Below are positions 1 through 11,448 of a DNA stretch of 64,000 nucleotides, piece after piece. Source of the stretch: Siphonodentalium dalli (Eukaryota; Mollusca; Scaphopoda; Gadilida; Siphonodentaliidae); NCBI GenBank assembly GCA_032622095.1, contig CP136069.1, forward strand, positions 42,940,194-43,004,193, given 5' to 3'. Position 1 is the first letter of the stretch. Every line of letters starts with the position of its first letter. A program made the position numbers and the translations under genes. A model generated the notes under the pieces. That model ran no database searches, was not told where the DNA came from, and saw nothing but the letters and a program-made list of their open reading frames with translations.

Positions 1-330
1 ACCTGTATTTTGGGTTAGTAAACTCATGCACCAAATTTCATTCTATTCAGTTCAGACTTTAATAAACGTTATCATCCATATATTTCATGACCTGTATTTT
101 GTGGCTAGTCAACTCACATAAAATTTCATTCCATTCAGTTGAGACTATCGAAAGCTATCATCCGGAAACCAAAAGCGAACGGACGGATGGACAGACCATG
201 AAATAACATAATACGTCCTGTGTTTTTTAAATCGGGCATATATAGAATGTCACCCAATAATCCTTCACACAAATACATACATTTTGAGGATGCTGTTTAA
301 GCAACCATGTAGATAGATCCCATGAAAGTT
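1..330. repeat. Dispersed repeat fragment, two partial units
   Basis: Two partial copies of the same motif (CATTC, CATTCAGTT, then GAC, then a TATCATCC block) lie about 100 bp apart. The same motif recurs twice at 3760-4030, with the same trailing block rich in GGACGGACAGAC and a TAACATAATA tail. This looks like the remains of an interspersed element. No coding potential is visible and I do not recognise the family. Confidence 0.5.
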
Positions 331-399
331 ATCTAAAACAAGAGATTGCACCGGTGGTGCTGGCATACACCCATGGTGGCAAATTCAAACGGACAAAGT

Positions 400-1050
400 A
401 TGGGTGAGATACAAGTATCTGCATGGACAGGAAAAATACCTCAACATTTTCTTAGAAACAAAGATAAAAAACTGTAGAATGGAAAATATGAACAAAACGA
501 TTGAACACTCAACTGATTGCCGTCATAATAGTGAACATCTATACCAAATTTCATTGATATCTGTCTACTGGTGGTGGAGATACGGACAAAAAAACAAGAC
601 TTCCAAATCTACAATGATGAATAACTCTAGAACGGAAAACTGGGAAAAAAAATTGAACACTCAATAAACGATTGAACACTCAATTGATTGCCCTCATAGT
701 AGTGAATATCCATACCAAATTGCATTGAGATTCGTCAATTGGTGGTGAAGATATCTGCTCGGACAGAAAAAAACAACATTTCCAGATAAACAAAGATGAA
801 TAACTCTAGAACGGAAAAGCCTGAAAAAAAATGATTGATCACTCTGTTGAATTCCCTCATAGTCGTGAACGCCCAAATCAAATTCATTATGATTTGACAA
901 ACGGTGGTGGAGATATCTGTTCGGCCGGACAAAACAACCAACATTTTCAGATAAACAAAAAAGAATAACTCTAATACGGAAAAAAACGATTGAACCTTCC
1001 GTTGAATTCCCTCATAGTAGTGAACATCCATAACAAATTCCATTCATTCA
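400..1050. repeat. Diverged tandem repeat, unit about 165 bp
   Basis: Repeat starts at about 504, 673, 836 and 992 share GAACACTC, a TTGATTGCCCTCATAGTAGTGAA-like block, CAATTGGTGGTGGAGATATC and GATGAATAACTCTAGAACGG-like blocks. Units differ by many substitutions and small gaps, so the array is old. Short ORFs in it are by-products of the repeat. A single similar block is seen near 12310-12420. Confidence 0.7.
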
Positions 1051-1083
1051 TTTTTAACAATAAAAAATAATATAAAATATGTA

Positions 1084-1195
1084 AGGCCAATGCATTCTCT
1101 TATATATGTGAGGCTACCTACTAGTATGGTCGACTTGCGTTGGCATAAGGTTTTCGCAAAAAAATCAGGAAGCTCTTGTCATGACAGGATTAATA
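1084..1195. mobile_element. Hairpin MITE, family A (GCCAATGCATTCTC)
   Basis: Carries the family A signature GCCAATGCATTCTCTTATAT, a palindromic centre, and the outer block GGTTTTCGCAAA followed by GGAAGCTC and GTCATGA. Eight or so copies of this non-autonomous family are scattered in the window. It has no coding capacity. The transposase class is not evident from the ends. Confidence 0.65.
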
Positions 1196-1454
1196 TGTAC
1201 TTCATCTTTTGAAAGTCCAGCCATCAAAATGGCCTATTCGTAAAGTTACATTCTTTATAGAGTTATTACCCTTTGGCAATGTTAGGATTTTAGCTTTTCA
1301 AAGAGCCTATGGCATGCCTCAACGGCTGGCGTGGCATGTCACATACCCTATAACACTGAGAACATTTAACTAATAGTTTTGTTATACTACAGAGTAACAT
1401 TGGTCTGTATCAGGTGAAACATGCAGGTATTGCTTTTATGCTGTCATATCTGAC

Positions 1455-1625
1455 AGGGAATCTTTCATGACTGGAGCTTCCTGACAATTTGCGAAAACCC
1501 TGTGCCAATGAACATAGGGAGCCTTGCATATATAAGAGCAAGCATTTACCAAACTATATTTACCTTGACCTTGCCAGCCAGTGAATTATCTTATATGTGT
1601 GAGTCTCCATATGGGACTCTGCACT
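1455..1625. mobile_element. Hairpin MITE, family A, diverged copy
   Basis: Begins with TTTCATGACTGGAGCTTCC, then GCGAAAACCCTGTGCCAATG, a partly rearranged hairpin (AGGGAGCCTTGCATATATAA), and a second half at 1575-1600 related to CCAGTGCATTCTCTTATATA. Same family as at 30776-30993, more decayed. Confidence 0.6.
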
Positions 1626-1663
1626 CAATGACATAATACACACAACAATATCATACCTGCTTA

Positions 1664-2902
1664 GGGCGCGTACACATGAAGCTGCAAGAAAATATCTGCA
1701 AGAAAATATCAGGTCAAATTGCACACCGATATTTTCTTGCTGCAAAGATTACGCCCATGGGAACGCGGCGGTTTAAACGGCGTTGATTGAGCTCAATCAG
1801 AACAGTATTAGTCATGCTGGTTCAAGTGAATTGCGTCCGGTAAATAACCTATAGTCCATTTTGGCAATTCATAGCTTTGTGAAATTTCCAACTGTTGACA
1901 TGTATTACCGAAGTCGGGTGGGATTAAGCACCCACCGACCTGTAGCAACGTTGCTGATCTCATGCCTAAAGACCTTCTGCATAATGAGAAAGTGGTCACG
2001 TTATTTGGAAATTTGAAAATGTTATAATTTCATTGTGTATGCATATGTGGGGTGACAAATGTTATTATGGTTTTGTGGCAAATCGGATGACACCACCCCC
2101 ATTGAGACCCCATATGAAGTTTTCAGGAGATTGTTTCTTGGTTCATGGGGCTGTGGTGTACATTACGTTACCGAACTGACATGGGTGCATGTGGGGACAT
2201 GAGACCCCGCCAACTATGGCCAAAGTTTTCACCAGTTGGAAACAATATTAGTTGGAAATTTCACACCAACAATGGTTTGAAATTGAGTCTGATTTTTCAA
2301 CCATTAATGTATGTGGAATTAGTGGTTTTAGACCAACATTTGCATTTCTTCCTATATATACTTTGGTAAAAATATTGGTTTGGAATTTCTTCTAGGCCCC
2401 TCCCTCCCGGTGTCCAGTCAAAATTCAAGACATGTGAGGTACCAGATGGGAAATTCAAAGACGATGGAGGTGTGCAAATTAAATTATGTGATATTGGGTC
2501 TTTGGCACAATTCATCGTTCAAGAGGGGGTGCAGTTGGAAATCCACGGACATCCTACGTCAGCGGAAACCTTCAAAAGATATATGTCTCCACACATATCC
2601 ATATAATAGCTCAGCGATTATGTCAAACAATCCAAAAGGGAATTACGAAGTCAATTGTTGAAACAGGCGATAATATTGATGGATCATAACTCGAGTGCGT
2701 GAACGGTTACCAGCGGGTCCTTTATAGAGCTTAGTTAACGGATACCGATGGCCACCAATCAAGGTGAACACATATCACCAACTGGCGATAAAATATCAGC
2801 GCGCTGTCTTCGTCGGACATTTCCGGTATTATTTATTTGATTGGTCAAGTAAGTCACATGGGGCATACCTGATATTTTCTTGCCCGCCATGTGTACGCGC
2901 CC
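1664..2902. mobile_element. Non-autonomous Harbinger-like DNA transposon
   Basis: The ends are inverted: GGGCGCGTACACATG at 1664 and its complement ending at 2902, with GCAAGAAAATATC just inside on both sides. Both ends are flanked by TTA (1661-1663 and 2903-2905). A 3-bp TWA target duplication with a G-rich terminus is typical of PIF/Harbinger. The 1.24-kb interior has only short ORFs without recognisable domains, so it would depend on a transposase elsewhere. It sits downstream of NRF exon 4 (gene on minus strand), probably in an intron. Confidence 0.7.
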
Positions 2903-2985
2903 TTAATGTATGGCTATATCATGTGGATACATGTACCGGTAAAATACACAAGCTTTATACATTTCACAATAGGTATTTAACCCTT

Positions 2986-3118
2986 CCTGAACATTTGCGA
3001 AAACCCTGTGCCAATGCAGTCTCTTATATATGTGAGTCTCCCATACTCGCATATATAAGAGAATACATTGGCCTAACAAAATATAACTTGACCTTCCAAG
3101 CCAGTGCATTCTCTTAAT
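2986..3118. mobile_element. Hairpin MITE, family A, next to NRF exon 4
   Basis: GCGAAAACCCTGTGCCAATG, a hairpin (CTCTTATATATGTGAGTC / CTCGCATATATAAGAGAA) and a closing half AGCCAGTGCATTCTCTTA. It ends about 10 bp from the splice donor of NRF exon 4, so it lies at the very start of the next intron. Confidence 0.7.
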
Positions 3119-3127
3119 TTCACATAC

Positions 3128-3271
3128 CTCGATGTGGTTTTGTGTCAACTGCCTTGCTAAGTTGTTCTTCTCTAGTGAATGGTGACTGTAGTCGTAGATA
3201 TATATCCAGTAATGTTCCTATGGCTATAACGAAGCCCAGCACACTCATAACGCATCTGGAAAATATCCAAG
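3128..3271 (-). CDS. NRF-6-like protein, exon 4 (first internal membrane segment)
   Basis: Fourth exon of the minus-strand NRF-like gene. Read from 3271 down after an acceptor AAAACAG, it gives WIFSRCVMSV then GFVIAIGTLLDIYLR, followed by a polar stretch; the donor GTATGTG is at 3127-3121. The hydrophobic run ending in GT-LLD is the conserved first membrane helix that follows the NRF domain in nose-resistant-to-fluoxetine proteins. Phase agrees: exon 3 leaves one base (T), and this exon supplies CT to make a Ser codon. An alternative acceptor 15 bases further in (TTTTCCAG) would break the frame. The exon ends in phase 1, so more exons must follow to the left; I could not find one in 1-3127, so the acyltransferase region is probably outside the window. 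Confidence 0.8.
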
Positions 3272-3604
3272 CTGTTTTGTACAGGTTTGGGAGCCCCATC
3301 CAAACTCATGGCTGTTAAACAATTTTTTTACAAATGTACTAAACTGCTAGTGGATAGTTTTTATTCAACCTGAATTTTCTGCATTTTCAAGGCAATTTTC
3401 CACAATTCAACAGCATGCAATGAAAATCATCAATCAGCAGTTGATATACATGTAGAGACTTTATTTACTTAAGAAACTGTCCAGTAACTTAAACAATATT
3501 TTACCATATCAATTTATATGTGAACAGGTACAAAGTGACATAACTCTGGTGAAAATCCAAATTTGAACTTGTGCAATTTGACCTGTATATAGGGCCAGTA
3601 AACA
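3272..3604. other. Intron 3 sequence, no feature seen
   Basis: AT-rich sequence inside intron 3 of the NRF-like gene. No repeat copy or coding segment recognised. Confidence 0.5.
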
Positions 3605-3750
3605 GGCCTTGAAATAGTGTGTCTGTCATTTGCAGAATGAGGTTCCCAGAGGGTGAATTTAGTGATGCTACTCCGCATAGCGGGCTAGCATCACTAAATT
3701 CACTCTCTGGGACCTCATTCTGCAAATGACAGACACACAATTTCAAGGCT
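3605..3750. mobile_element. Hairpin MITE, family B (GCAGAATGAGGT)
   Basis: A near-perfect inverted repeat. Left arm: GCCTTGAAATAGTGTGTCTG, TCATTTGCAGAATGAGG, GAGGGTGAATTTAGTGATGC; the right arm is its complement. The loop is about CTACTCCGCATAGCGGGC. Further copies lie at 9.2-9.66, 11.7-12.13 and 28.67 kb. No ORF of its own. Confidence 0.75.
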
Positions 3751-4040
3751 TGCTAACATAACATAACATTTCATTCATTCAGTTCAGACTTACTGAGTTA
3801 TCATCTGGAAACGAAAATTGGGTGCAAATTCCAACAAAAAGGGTAACCATTCTGGTGAGAATAGGCGGGCAGAAAACAAATTCAAAGTTGTGCAATTTAA
3901 TTGTGCTAGTAAACCCACATGCCAATTTTCATTCCATTCAGTTGATACGAACTAAAGTCATCATCCAGATAACAAAAGTGAACCGATGTTATGACAGCCA
4001 GACAGACCAATAACATAACATAATATGTTCGTTTTTTCTG
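3751..4040. repeat. Dispersed repeat, two partial units (as at 1-330)
   Basis: Two units with CATTC, ATTCAGTT, CATC(C/T)GGAAAC-like blocks, ending in GACAGCCAGACAGACC and AACATAACATAATATG. Homologous to the first 230 bases of the window. Confidence 0.55.
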
Positions 4041-6200
4041 ATCAGTGTATACAAATTTATAAGTTGTAAATTCGGGATTATTTGTGTGGTCCAAACCTAC
4101 ATACAATAGCGGAACGTTAAAAGGACCCAAGACACTTGCAGTAAATGTGCAAAAATGTATGTAACACATCACCACTATAAAATGAACATGGAGAAATCTT
4201 TGTTCTTACAGATATATTCATTATTGATAGTTCTTCACATAATGAAATTTTGAAACAATAGTTATTTAAACAGAAATATAAACCACATAAGTAATCGCGT
4301 AGTTCACATATTTTAGTTTATAAATATGATTTACTGAATAGTTTTCAATGCTTTGGTCTTTTCCAATCAGTGTTTGCGATGCCACTTGCCAAATTTGCCA
4401 ATGGCAAATATATCTCACATTTGGCAAAAAATAATTTCATTTGGCAATAATTTTGGCAAGACTTTTAGTTCCACTAGAAAATTGAAAATATTATACTATT
4501 CATTTCAGGAAATGTTTACAATATAATTGTATTAGTGGTGTGTTATATGTTTAAGAAAATGTAATACTCTACCAGTTAGCTGCAGTTAATCCGATACGAT
4601 TAGGTTTGATGAGCAGAGGGATTACTAGTATGTATTGTGGTGGTAACATAGATAATCCTGAGTATATCCTCATTGTTTTGATAGGTGTTTTACAGACTTT
4701 TATAAAATTGATGATGTTTCACATTTGACCTCTGCGAGTGACTTATTTATCATTATTCCGAACCACTTTCTGAAATCAATCAGTTAATATTGTTCCTTGT
4801 TTTCTTAGGTCACATCTGCAAAATGCCTAGTTCAGTCATGAACGAAGTGAATGCTGGAAGCGGTCATGTCAACCTACACCATGTCCTGATCAATTAAGGT
4901 CAGTTCATGCTTGGATTATTGGAGTTTATCATCGTTTCAGCTGCTGAACCATATGACAACATTGTCAGTTTTAAGGATGTGGGAAAGACCATGTAGAGGA
5001 TTACCCTTGCCAATACGAACCTTACATATCCAAGGATATCCTAGAATTTCAAAGGTTTCTACCAAGGTTTTTGACTAAATAAAATTATATTTTAAATGGA
5101 CCTTGTAAAACCTGTTGAACCTTGATACATTTATCTCAAAACCTTAGAGAATCTTGGATCCAAATTTTAATTTCCAAGGTTGTAAAGCTGAACATGAAAG
5201 CTTGGAAAACCTTGGTTGTAAAATAAGCAATTTACTGTATTGATATTTAATTTAAATCCACATTATACTAATTTACTGTATTTAGTGAATAGCTCATTGA
5301 AGTTTGGATGGAGCCTCGGTAAACGTGACATTAGAGAAGCTTGAATGAAACCTTGGTAAAACTTAGAAGAAACATCGGTAAATCTTGAAATAGTTTGGAT
5401 GAAAACTTGGGTAAACCTTGGAAAAGTTTCGATGAGACCTTGGAAAACCTTGGTAGCATCTGACCATTCATCCAAGGTTTTCCAAGCTTTTCTGAGGCTT
5501 CATAGCATGAAATCAGAAGTAAACCTTGGCTGGCTCATCCAATGGTTCTTTATCCAATACCACCCCAATGATTTCAAAGATTTACCAATGTTTTCATCCA
5601 AGGACATCCAATGATGGTTTTGCAAGGGTACATTCACTGGGAAACCACTCTAGAAACCAGCTACTCAAGAAATGCAACTGACAAACGTGCATGCCTCCAA
5701 TGAATAGGAACCCTTCTGCAATTGTATTATCTGTTGAACTTATTATTTTAAAAATGTTTAAGGGAACTACTCATCAACAAATATTTAATAATCAAAGGGT
5801 TAAATATGAACATAATATTATATTAACTTACATTGATGATATAGCTCTGTCACTTAGTTCTAGACTGAGCGGTTGACACGTTGTTGATGGCAAAAATCTG
5901 TTCTGCATTCCAACTTGTTCTAGAACTAAACAATTGTAAACGGTTGGTAACAAGCATACAAAGACGTGCTATTTCAATTCTATTCTCTGGGAAAGAAAAT
6001 AATCTGATATAAAGAATAGATATACTGCCCTTGTGAAGCATTTAAGGCATAGATGCATGGCCTTCGTTATAGGTTATAATTTAGAAATAACAGTTACCAC
6101 ATTATGAAAATTGCCTTAAGAATATAATATGTGATATTATCCACAAAAAAACACTTTGTGTGAGCCAAGTATTTGTTTAAAGACAGTACGTACATGTAAA
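4041..6200. other. Intron 3 sequence with weak internal repeats
   Basis: No gene seen. A cluster of TTTGGCA/TTGCCAA motifs lies at 4385-4465. From about 5020 to 5620 the sequence is a degenerate repeat built on CCTTGG, CCAAGG and GGTTT blocks in both orientations (for example ACCTTGGAAAACCTTGG). Nothing is recognised at 5640-6200. Confidence 0.5.
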
Positions 6201-6203
6201 TAG

Positions 6204-6341
6204 TGTGCTATAAGCAAAACACTCAACACATGCAATTTAATGAGCGCTACACTGGTATGTGGTAAACAATTTGGTGGCCCGTTCAAACCAAAGTTCTCAA
6301 GTGGGGTCTCCCCGGTGTTGAGTGTTTTGCTTATCGCATAC
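6204..6341. mobile_element. Short MITE, family C (GCAAAACACTCAACAC)
   Basis: Inverted ends: TGTGCTATAAGCAAAACACT then CAACAC on the left, and GTGTTGAGTGTTTTGCTTAT then CGCATA on the right, about 138 bp overall. A second copy with the same ends but a different interior is at 25709-25900. No coding capacity. Confidence 0.75.
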
Positions 6342-6589
6342 ATTGGTGTTAGTTTACATAACACAGCGTACTAACATGGCAATTACATCCGATTTACGTC
6401 ATAATTATTATTAGTATAAGAAGAAAAATTGTCTATAATACAATATTATATCTGTTTTTGGCAGTCTTAATTGGTGTGACTATTTTAATAACAATACCGA
6501 CCACCAACGATTACCGTATCTTTAAGAAATATCTTTTTCTAGCCAACAATTTTAATACATTAAATTATTTCTTACCGCTGGATGAGAAT

Positions 6590-8644
6590 CAACCCGGTAT
6601 GTCAATGTTCACCATTCAGTCGGAAATCTAACATTCACTGATTATTGAGAAGGAACATACCCGGCATCAATGTTCATCATTCAGTCGGAAATCTAACAAT
6701 TCACTGATTATTGAGAAGGAACATACCCGGTATCAATGTTCATCATTCAGTCGGAATTCTAACAATTCACTGAATATTGAGAAGGAACATACCCGGCATA
6801 TCAATGTTCATCATTCAGTCGGAAATCTAACAATTCACTGATTATTGAGATGGAACATACCCGGTATATCAATGTTCATCATTCAGTCGGAAATCTAACA
6901 ATTCACTGATTATTGAGATGGAACATACCCGGTTTATCAATGTTCATCATTCAGTCGGAAATCTAACAATTCACTGATTATTGAGAAGGAACATACCCGG
7001 TGTATCAATGTTCATCATTCAGTCGGAAATCTAGCAATTCACTGATTATTGAGAAGGAACATACCCGGTATCAATGTTCATCATTCAGTCGGAATTCTAA
7101 CAATTCACTGATTATTGAGAAGGAACATACCCGGCATATCAATGTTCATCATTCAGTCGGAAATCTAACAATTCACTGATTATTAAGATGGAACATACCC
7201 GGTATATCAATGTTCATCATTCAGTCGGAAATCTAACAATTCACTGATTATTGAGATGGAACATACCCGGTTTATCAATGTTCATCATTCAGTCGGAAAT
7301 CTAACAATTCACTGATTATTGAGAAGGAACATACCAGGTATCAATGTTCATCATTCAGTCGGAAATCTAACAATTCACTGATTATTGAGAAGGAACATAC
7401 CCGGTATCAATGTTCATCATTCAGTCCGAAATCTAACAATTCACTGATTATTGAGAAGGAACATACCAGGTATCAATGTTCATCATTCAGTCGGAAATCT
7501 AACAATTCACTGATTATTGAGAAGGAACATACCCGGTATATCAATGTTCATCATTCAGTCGGAAATCTATCATTCACTGATTATTGAGAAGGAACATACC
7601 CGGTATCAATGTTCATCATTCAGTCCGAAATCTAACAATTCACTGATTATTGAGAAGGAACATACCCGGTATCAATGTTCATCATTCAGTCGGAAATCTA
7701 ACTGATTATTGAGAAGGAACATATCCGTTAGTAATGTTCATCATTCAGTCGGAATTATAACAATTCACTGATTATTGAGAAGGATCATACCCGGTATATC
7801 AATGTTCATCATTCAGTCGGAAATCTAACAATTCACTGATTATTGAGATGGAACATACCCGATATATCAATGTTCATCATTCAGTCGGAAATCTAACAAT
7901 TCACTGATTATTGAGATGGAACATACCCGATTTATCAATGTTCATCATTCAGTAGGAAATCTAACAATTCACTGATTATTGAGAAGGAACATACCAGGTA
8001 TCAATTTTCATCATTCAGTCGGAAATCTAACAATTCACTGATTATTGAGAAGGAACATACCCGGTATCAATGTTCATCATTCAGTCGGAAATCTAACAAT
8101 TCACTGATTATTGAGAAGGAACATATCCGTTAGTAATGTTCATCATTCAGTCGGAAATCTAACAATTCACTGATTATTGAGAAGGAACATACCCGGTATG
8201 AATGTTCATCATTCAGTCGGAAATCTAACAATTCACTGATTATTGAGAAGGAACATACCTGGTTTCAATGTTCATCATTCAGTCGGAAATCTAACAATTC
8301 ACTGATTATTGAGAAGGAACATACCAGGTATCAATGTTCATCATTCAGTGGGAAATCTAACAATGCACTGATTATTGAGAGGGAACATACCCGGTATCAA
8401 TGTTCACCATTCAATCGGAAATCTAACAATTCGCTGATTATTGAGAAGGAACATACCTGGTATCAATGTTCATCATTCAGTCGGAAATCTAACAATTCAC
8501 TGATTATTGAGAAGGAACATACCCGGTATATCAATATTCATCATTCAGTCGGAAATATAACAATTCATTGATTATTGAGATGGAACATACGCGGTATCAA
8601 TGTTCGTCGTTCAGTCGGAAATCTAACAATTCACTGATTATACT
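6590..8644. repeat. Minisatellite, ~66-bp unit, about 30 copies
   Basis: Uninterrupted tandem array of a 66-69 bp unit with the blocks GAAGGAACATACCCGG, CAATGTTCATCATTCAGTC, GGAAATCTAACAATTC and ACTGATTATTGA. Units differ by single substitutions and a 2-3 bp variable stretch after CCCGG (TATC, TATATC, TTTATC, CATATC). The TATATC-TTTATC-plain pattern around 6840-7010 is repeated at 7190-7340 and 7795-8000, which indicates higher-order duplication of blocks of units. The array lies in intron 3 of the NRF-like gene. An ORF at 7517-7705 is only a reading of the repeat. Confidence 0.95.
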
Positions 8645-9205
8645 CAGGGACCAGCCTAGAGGGAAATAAGGGAGATATTTTATTCTTAGAATGCTTCACT
8701 TCTCCCTCTTTTTGTCCCCGGGAGAAGTGACCTCTCAGCAATTCCAGAATGCATATGTCCAAACAGTGTACTTAACATGTAGTTGCTGATTATAATGATG
8801 TGCTTAACACTTGTAATGGGATAATAAATGGGTTTTTGCATTGCAAAATAATTGTAGAATCATAGAAGGCTCATGTTGGGCTGTAAATTGAAATACAGCC
8901 TTTATAACTTCTCATTGTTAACCCTTTCAGTGCCAAGTCCGATTTTTGTATCAACCCATATTTCCTTGATCATTTTTCAAATTTATTGATTATAATAATG
9001 TGATACATTGATGGAAAGAGCTTTTGAGCTCTTTCCATCAATGTATCACATTATTATAATCAATAAATTTGAAAAATGATCAAGGAAATATGGGTTGATT
9101 CAAAAATCGGACTTGGCACTGAAAGGGTTAACAGACCACTTCTCCCTAATAAGTAGCTCAGGAGAAGGGACTTCTCCAAATTTGCGACCTCTCGACTGGT
9201 CCCTG
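8645..9205. mobile_element. hAT-like non-autonomous element, host of a nested MITE
   Basis: Inverted ends CAGGGACCAG (8645) and CTGGTCCCTG (ending 9205), followed inward on both sides by AGAGG and blocks rich in CTTCTCCCT. The CAGGG start is hAT-like, but no 8-bp target duplication is seen (ATTATACT against CATGTAAT). The TTAA-flanked palindrome at 8922-9127 is inserted in the middle. Confidence 0.55.
8922..9127. mobile_element. TTAA-flanked palindromic MITE (piggyBac-like)
   Basis: A 206-bp near-perfect palindrome starting CCCTTTCAGTGCCAAG and ending with its complement, flanked by TTAA at 8918-8921 and 9128-9131. Its centre is GAGCTTTTGAGCTC. Only one or two mismatches between arms were seen. 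TTAA target plus a CCC terminus is the piggyBac pattern. A related, longer, non-palindromic copy is at 29156-29607. Confidence 0.8.
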
Positions 9206-9234
9206 CATGTAATTCTACCATCAAGTCTGAGTTT

Positions 9235-9660
9235 AGTGTGCATGTCATTTGCAGAATGAGGTACCTAGAGTGTGAATTTGTGACGCTATCCCGCATAGCA
9301 GACTCGCATCATTAAATTCACCCTCTGGGGACCTCATTCTGCTTAGGCCTCACATTCTCTGGAAAGTTTCTTTATCATCAAATTTCTATAGAAAATTCTT
9401 CACATAGATTCTATTTCTTTTTTAGTTAGTTTTGCTATATCCCCAAATTTGCAGACGATACATTGCATAATCGAGGTTCCCAATGGGTGTACATCACAAT
9501 ATTCACCATTCGGGAACTCCCATCGTAAGTCTACTTCTCCCGTAGCAGATAAGGCCATGCAGAATGAGGTCCCAAGAGGGTGAATTTGGTGATGTTATCC
9601 CGCACACTAAATTTACCCTCTGGGGACCTAATTCTGCGAATGACAGCCACACTAAACTCA
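9235..9660 (-). mobile_element. Family B composite element, two hairpins
   Basis: Two family B hairpins (9240-9345 and 9552-9655) separated by a spacer containing AATCGAGGTTCCCAATGG and the smaller inverted pair ACATCACAATATTCACCATT. The whole unit is the reverse complement of 11690-12132, including the spacer blocks AAAGTTTCTTTAT and CCCCAAATTTGC. So the two-hairpin unit, not the single hairpin, seems to be one mobile form of this family. Confidence 0.65.
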
Positions 9661-10268
9661 GGCTTGTCTACAATTATATTCATGTAGAGATAAACCTTGA
9701 TCGGAATGTGATGTAAAATAATTTTGCCTCAATGTAACTCCCCAGTAAAATTTCGAGCTTTATGAAAAATAATGTCAGAACTGTTTCTCGTTATTCCATC
9801 CATAAAGAGATGCATAGTATTCAGTAAAATACAGATCCGTGAACCTACATGTACATAGGTACGTCATAATTTGCTTGAAAATGGTGGCAAGATGTCTCGC
9901 TTTGAAGTGATTATTCATCGTTTCGATTCAACTAAAAACAGATAGAGATTGATCTTTGTATATATCATTTTTACCAGCTCACTATATAAATATGTTTGTT
10001 GAGAAGATATGTGTCCAAGTGAATACGGTCACCATTATTCGAGGTTGTGACATTTAAATGCCAAAATCTCCTCATAACAAACCTTTTCAATGTCTGTTTT
10101 TTTGTGTGCAAAATTCAAGATGAGGTGTTGGGATAGCTCATTAAATTATAATTATTATTGGTCTAATAGCTTGCGTATATCTTTGGAAAATATAGAAAAA
10201 AATGAACATTCAAATTGCCAGGCATGATAATTTGCTGCCATTTTCAAGCAAATCATGTAAAATAGTGT
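9661..10268. other. Intron 3 sequence, no feature seen
   Basis: AT-rich intron sequence without recognised repeats or coding segments. Confidence 0.4.
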
Positions 10269-10274
10269 TCGGTC

Positions 10275-10358
10275 CGAATATTCGAATATTCGAATATTCG
10301 CTTGTAAAAATAAATATTCGAATATTCGAATAATTATTTGACTATTCGAATATTCGAG
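10275..10358. repeat. AATATTCG octamer repeat
   Basis: Short tandem and interrupted copies of the self-complementary octamer CGAATATT (at least eight), just upstream of the hAT fragment. May be a subterminal part of that element. Confidence 0.7.
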
Positions 10359-10528
10359 AATAATTTCCGTGTAATTGTTTCCTGGTTTGTTATTAGCTGA
10401 GGGTCTGTTAAAAGTATAGTCTATTTTCCACTGACCATAAACGAATTAATAGGACGTAACTGTGACGTTCTGATTTGATTGGCGTCATGAAGTCGAAATA
10501 ATTTTATTGGCTAGGTGTAAACCAGACC

Positions 10529-10789
10529 GTGCTTCCATGTGGTCATAGGAAGCGGGCCTATAAGGCACCGTTTTGTTTTGTTTGCGCGTTGTCACTTTAC
10601 CCCGAAGTCGCCAAATTAGCTAAGTTCTATCTCGGCATACCGACCACCAGTGTATCGTCTGAATGCGCGTTCTCTACCGCAGGGCTGATCTCTACTGAAA
10701 AACGCAACCGGTTGAAGCCGCAGACTGTCCGAATGTTACACTTCTTGAACAAGAACCTTTTAGCCATGCATGGAACATTGACTACTTGA
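10529..10789 (+). pseudogene. hAT transposase, C-terminal dimerisation fragment
   Basis: The 86-residue reading frame contains YPEVAKLAKFYLGIPTTSVS, SECAFSTAGL, RNRLKPQTV and LHFLNKNL. This is the conserved C-terminal dimerisation region of hAT transposases (consensus: la..yL.iP.tSv.sEr.FS.aG.i....R..L.p..v..l.fl..N). Only the last 55-65 residues are recognisable; the catalytic DDE region and zinc finger upstream are missing. Decayed remnant on the strand opposite to the NRF-like gene, inside its intron 3. Confidence 0.85.
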
Positions 10790-11051
10790 ACTTCATCAAC
10801 AGATAAACTCTTGCTATTAAGCCAAAAGACTTTTTTTTTCTCTCTCTCTTTTTTTCGTATAGCATGTGCATGGATAAATATGCTATTTCATTAAATAATA
10901 AATTGGTTCCAAAATATGTTATCTATATAATTTTATAATTTATATTACTAATAGCTGTGCTGTGATTATTCTGTTGAAGCCTTTTAATATGATCTTATAT
11001 ACACTTTATTAATCCGATTTCATTTGTTGTTGGACTTACTATACAAGTTAA
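10790..11051. other. AT-rich sequence with T/CT tract
   Basis: A TTTTTTTTTCTCTCTCTCTT-like tract at about 10831-10853, otherwise AT-rich. May be the 3' part of the hAT remnant. Confidence 0.4.
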
Positions 11052-11421
11052 CCGTTTACCCAACAAAACGCCCAAATAAAGCTTCAACAGCCTAAAATAT
11101 CTTCGGTCTGTCTCAATAACACCATACAAATATGGATATCATTGGAACCGGTTCATTGGCCACATTGTGATGGTTACAGTTATGCCCTGTGCCAATGCAT
11201 TCTCTTATATATACGAGTCGACCATAGGTCGCCTCGCATATATAAGAGAAATGCATTGGCCTAAATATATTTTTATAATATTTTTCTACATTCTTTGACA
11301 ATTTTATCATTTTTAATATGTGTTAAGCCAATGCATTCTCTTATATATGCGAGGCGACCTATGGTCGACTCGCATATATAAGGGAATGCATTGGCACAGG
11401 GTCGTTCTGTTGGGTAAAGCG
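11052..11421. mobile_element. TTAA-flanked MITE carrying two family A hairpins
   Basis: Inverted ends CCGTTTACCCAACA at 11052 and the complement of CGCTTTACCCAACA ending at 11421 (12 of 14 match), each flanked by TTAA (11048-11051, 11422-11425). Inside are family A hairpins at 11184-11266 and 11325-11402 in opposite orientation. It ends 27 bases before NRF exon 3 on the intron side. Confidence 0.6.
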
Positions 11422-11448
11422 TTAAATCCAGCGGTATACAACACTTAC

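Noticed and set aside
6590-8644. CRISPR-like regular repeat array
   Set aside because: Whole ~66-bp units repeat without unique spacers, in eukaryotic intron context; it is a minisatellite.
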